Below are positions 5,430 through 7,816 of a stretch of DNA of 7,816 nucleotides, piece by piece (within the stretch, counting starts at the first letter, position 1; every line of letters begins with the position of its first letter). Origin of the DNA: Armatimonadetes bacterium UBA5829 (lineage in GTDB: Bacteria; Armatimonadota; UBA5829). Under the pieces are notes generated by a model that saw only the letters and a program-made list of their open reading frames with translations, did not search any database and was not told the origin of the DNA. The stretch is taken from NCBI GenBank assembly GCA_002431715.1, contig DJHI01000301.1, positions 1-7,816 on the forward strand, written 5' to 3'. Made by a program: the position numbers and the translations under genes.

Positions 5430-7469
5430 TCAGAAGTGATAGGCGGTCTCTATGAGAAATTGTCTGCCGACCTGTGGGATACGGTCTTCAGGGTGCTCAT
5501 ATGCGCCTGGGGTTTCAACATATTTATCAAAAAGGTTATAGACGCTGAGAGAGAGATCCCATTTGCTGTGGATATTTCCCTTTGTTACAGTAACATTTGT
5601 CACTGCAGATGAGCCAATGGTATCGCCATTTAGTGTCTTCCGGGAACCGATTAACTGAACGCTTGGGGTAAAATAAAGCCTTTCAGAGAATATTGGGAGT
5701 GATATACCAGCACCCATGATGAATTTTGGTGAGTTCGTGACCTGCTGGTCAGTATGAGTATCTTCAGTGTTTAGGAAACTCACGTTAAAATATGCGGTCG
5801 AACCATCTTCGAGGATGTAATCCAGTTGCGATTCAATTCCTACACTCCGCACAGTCCCTGAATTTTCAAACTGCACATCTTCAACTTGCGTAATTATGTT
5901 CTTTAGATCGAACCTATAGACACTGTTTACCAAACGAGCATGACTTCCCAGCACTTTATCCCATACCAATTCTGCTGTTGTTATCTCTTCGGAACTCAAG
6001 CCCGGGTCAGGCATGCCGGTTATTGCTTGCGTATAATTGTATTCGTATCCATCGGGAGCTCTAAAGGCTTTTCCCCATAGCAGCTTCAGGGTGGATGTAT
6101 CATCCAATTTCTTTATGAAAGCTCCTCGCGGGCTCCATTTGACTCCATATGTCGAATAATCATCCATACGTGCGCCTGTAATTAATCTCAGTGAGTCCGA
6201 TATGTCATAGCTGCTCTGCAGGTAATATGAAAAAGTAGTGTTTGTGCTGTTGGCATCAAGATTGGTCAAATCAAATGGATTTTCAACGTAATTCCCAATA
6301 TGCAGCTTATTAACTTTTGTGTATTCCAGTCCGGAAACATATGACAATTTGGATGTCATATCTGCCGAATACCTGATCTCTCCACCCCACCATTTAGCGG
6401 AACCGTTGTCATTCATTATTGTCCCGTTTGGGTCTTCCATATCACGCTGGACATCTTGAATATCGTAGACATAGTTTCCGCTGTAATCATAGCTGTTTGA
6501 GAAGAGCCTGGCGAAAAAATTGCCATTATGCTTAGGTGAAACTATATGCTCGAAACTCAGCGCGGCGATTGTTTTCTTGTCCTCGGTTTTGTTGCGCGAA
6601 TCATTGAAAACGACGTCAAATGAGCCTGTGGGAACATTCTTATCAAACTTTCCACTCGTCATGAAAAAATTGAATCCCTTATAAGAAGCCGTAAAGTAAC
6701 AATGGCTTGCCGTCGAGCCGTCTACATTTGTCGCAGTCTCATTAATATCGTGAAAATCGATATGTTCTTCACCGGCAGAATCCGTGGTTGTTAAGCTTCC
6801 TGCGAATTGAAAATCGCTCGTGTTCGGTGTTCCGTATTCGAAAAATGATGTCTTCGTGCTATCTGACCCATATTCCTGAGCGAAGCTGCCTCCGTTGATA
6901 TCGGATGCTTTTCGAGTGATAATATTCACTACCGCCAGCATTGCATTTGTTCCCCATAATGCGGATCCCGGGCCTTTGACTATCTCTATTCGCTCGATAC
7001 TGCGGATATCCAGGCTCAAATCATCTCCTGTCGGTGAGCTGTTGTACAGCGGATCATTTACTCTAAGCCCATCGATCAGAAGCAATACTCGAGTATTGTA
7101 ATCTCCAGGTCTTGCATATCCACGAACGCCAACATAATCGTAATTGCGATCAGAAGACGCATAAAAGCCCACTATTCGCTGCAGTGCCTGCGTAATTGTT
7201 CGATAGCCATATCGTTTTATATCTTCATGGGTTATCACATATACGGATGCAGGAGCATCCGCCACTTTTTCTGGTTTTTTTGAAGCAGAGGTAACCTCTA
7301 TATTCATGAGGTCTTCCAGACTCATTGTGGATAGATCCATCGTGTTTTTTGCGACAACACAATCTTTATATGCAACTGCTGGGGTTATCATCGATAAGAA
7401 GAACAATCCAATCAATATGGAGGATATCATTGCGGTTTTAAAAGTCATATAGCTAACAAATTTATTCAT
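5430..7469 (-). CDS. TonB-dependent outer-membrane receptor
   Basis: This 679-residue protein has a signal peptide (1-33, ending TPAVA before Tyr34). A short linker follows, with the pattern LEDLMNIEVTSASKKPEKV (51-69), whose IEVTSA may be the TonB box. The plug domain spans about 68-188: PASVYVITHEDIKRYGYRTI, VRGYARPGD, LLIDGLRVNDP, then RIEIVKGPGSALWGTNA and VVNIITRKA. The rest is a beta-barrel rich in alternating aromatic strands, with KLLWGKAFRAPDGYEYNY and the end QFLIETAYHF, whose terminal Phe is the barrel-assembly signal. Such receptors import siderophores, cobalamin, metals or glycans using TonB-ExbBD energy. No TonB/ExbBD or transporter genes lie in the window, so the substrate is unknown. 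The ATG has no strong ribosome site. The SpoIID-like gene follows by 60 bp on the same strand. Confidence 0.95.
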   Translation of the reverse strand: MNKFVSYMTFKTAMISSILIGLFFLSMITPAVAYKDCVVAKNTMDLSTMSLEDLMNIEVTSASKKPEKVADAPASVYVITHEDIKRYGYRTITQALQRIVGFYASSDRNYDYVGVRGYARPGDYNTRVLLLIDGLRVNDPLYNSSPTGDDLSLDIRSIERIEIVKGPGSALWGTNAMLAVVNIITRKASDINGGSFAQEYGSDSTKTSFFEYGTPNTSDFQFAGSLTTTDSAGEEHIDFHDINETATNVDGSTASHCYFTASYKGFNFFMTSGKFDKNVPTGSFDVVFNDSRNKTEDKKTIAALSFEHIVSPKHNGNFFARLFSNSYDYSGNYVYDIQDVQRDMEDPNGTIMNDNGSAKWWGGEIRYSADMTSKLSYVSGLEYTKVNKLHIGNYVENPFDLTNLDANSTNTTFSYYLQSSYDISDSLRLITGARMDDYSTYGVKWSPRGAFIKKLDDTSTLKLLWGKAFRAPDGYEYNYTQAITGMPDPGLSSEEITTAELVWDKVLGSHARLVNSVYRFDLKNIITQVEDVQFENSGTVRSVGIESQLDYILEDGSTAYFNVSFLNTEDTHTDQQVTNSPKFIMGAGISLPIFSERLYFTPSVQLIGSRKTLNGDTIGSSAVTNVTVTKGNIHSKWDLSLSVYNLFDKYVETPGAYEHPEDRIPQVGRQFLIETAYHF

Positions 7470-7482
7470 CTATCTAGTCCAA

Positions 7483-7558
7483 CCATGGCACCGACCAGGC
7501 GTAATTCTTGCATTAGGAATTATCGGCTCTATGTCACTGTTATCACAGGGTTACATGG
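7483..7558 (-). other. Possible structured 5' leader (two-arm fold) of the receptor mRNA
   Basis: On the minus strand CCATG (7558-7554) can pair with CATGG (7487-7483), enclosing two hairpins. The first is CTGT/ACAG (7548-7545 with 7540-7537) around a GATA loop. The second is TAATTC/GAATTA (7522-7517 with 7507-7502) around nine bases. The 3' closing arm ends 13 bases before the receptor's start codon. The topology and some words (GTGACATAGAGCC after the first hairpin, TGCC near the end) recall GEMM-type c-di-GMP riboswitches. However, the conserved GCAAAGCC core is not intact and the stems are short. Treat it as a candidate regulatory leader of unknown class. Confidence 0.2.
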
Positions 7559-7578
7559 AACAGACGCACGGAGATACT

Positions 7579-7596
7579 TGAGTATGAACTTACTCA
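7579..7596. repeat. TGAGTA-N6-TACTCA inverted repeat upstream of the receptor gene
   Basis: Six-base perfect arms, TGAGTA (7579-7584) and TACTCA (7591-7596), flank six bases; an 8-base palindrome CTCATGAG (7593-7600) overlaps the right arm. The position, about 110 bases upstream of the receptor start, would suit an operator. No convincing -35/-10 pair was found nearby, so the role is unproven. Confidence 0.3.
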
Positions 7597-7636
7597 TGAG
7601 GAGAGTCAGCGGATGTGAAGATACTTTATTTGGGAT

Positions 7637-7674
7637 AAGAAAATAAACAGGTTCCGGGAAAGTAACCCGGAACC
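7637..7674 (-). terminator. Intrinsic terminator of glmS
   Basis: On the minus strand GGTTCCGGG (7674-7666) pairs perfectly with CCCGGAACC (7658-7650) across a seven-base loop, and is followed at once by the T-rich run TGTTTATTTTCTT (7649-7637). It begins six bases after the glmS stop codon. The stem is nine GC-rich pairs, a textbook Rho-independent terminator, and it separates glmS from the receptor gene. Confidence 0.88.
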
Positions 7675-7680
7675 CATATT

Positions 7681-7816
7681 TTACTCTACCGTGACTGTCT
7701 TCGCCAAATTTCTCGGCTGGTCGATTGCAGGGCAGCGGCTGTAGGCCACAAAATAGGCCATCAATTGAAGAGGAATAGCCACCAATACGGGAGAAAATAA
7801 TTCAGAGGTTTCTGGG
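7681..7816 (-). CDS. glmS: Glutamine--fructose-6-phosphate aminotransferase GlmS, C-terminal end (5' part outside window)
   Basis: The last 44 residues are readable, beginning [20 protein letters not shown] and ending [15 protein letters not shown] with a TAA stop. The tail [13 protein letters not shown] is the hallmark C-terminus of GlmS. It closes the SIS isomerase domain and contributes to the fructose-6-phosphate site and the ammonia channel. GlmS makes glucosamine-6-phosphate from fructose-6-phosphate and glutamine in the cytosol, the first step to UDP-GlcNAc for peptidoglycan and lipid A. It is followed by a strong terminator, so it probably ends its transcription unit. The rest of the gene, including any glmS ribozyme, lies beyond the right edge. 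Confidence 0.95.
   Translation of the reverse strand, partial: PETSELFSPVLVAIPLQLMAYFVAYSRCPAIDQPRNLAKTVTVE

Noticed and set aside
7584..7646. Plus-strand 20-codon open frame (MNLLMRRVSGCEDTLFGIRK) with GGAG ten bases upstream
   Set aside because: It is very short, has no promoter, and its end runs into the T-run of the minus-strand glmS terminator. No support beyond the chance ribosome site.
7470..7650. Cobalamin riboswitch before the TonB-dependent receptor
   Set aside because: GCCTGGTCGGTGCC on the minus strand loosely resembles a B12 box, but the GGA-ACC core is missing and no partner boxes were seen at the expected spacing.

Overview
The window reads as ordinary chromosomal DNA of a Gram-negative-type (diderm) bacterium of moderate GC content. 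A TonB-dependent outer-membrane receptor requires an outer membrane, yet the window also carries a SpoIID/LytB-family cell-wall protein. A sugar isomerase paired with a Gfo/Idh/MocA dehydrogenase adds to a gene mix I associate with Armatimonadota or similar deep-branching diderms. That placement is an inference and is not proven by the sequence. I see no mobile element, CRISPR array, tRNA or rRNA.

Layout. Plus strand, left to right: the 3' end of a sugar phosphate isomerase/epimerase (1-260), a complete Gfo/Idh/MocA oxidoreductase (330-1436), a membrane-anchored SurA/PpiD-like parvulin protein with its own promoter and leader hairpin (1548-3164), then a 13-bp stem-loop and rsmI, the 16S rRNA C1402 2'-O-methyltransferase (3251-4105). 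Minus strand, right to left: the 3' end of glmS (7681-7816) with a strong intrinsic terminator, a 211-base intergenic stretch containing a possibly structured leader, the TonB-dependent receptor (5430-7469), and the SpoIID/LytB protein (4077-5369). The last gene runs tail-to-tail into rsmI and overlaps it by 29 bp.

How the genes fit together. The first two genes probably form a sugar or polyol catabolic operon. The parvulin protein, the outer-membrane receptor, the SpoIID-like protein and GlmS (amino-sugar supply for peptidoglycan and LPS) all concern the cell envelope, but nothing shows that they form one system. RsmI is a housekeeping ribosome modification enzyme.

Most notable points: the parvulin domain seems to lack both active-site histidines (Gln222 and Tyr308 instead); the SpoIID-like protein has 12 cysteines and a Cys/His cluster; RsmI has Leu where its relatives have His in the YE(S/A)(P/T)HR motif; and the receptor's 5' leader can fold into a closed two-arm structure just before the start codon. 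I found no clearly novel multi-gene system.
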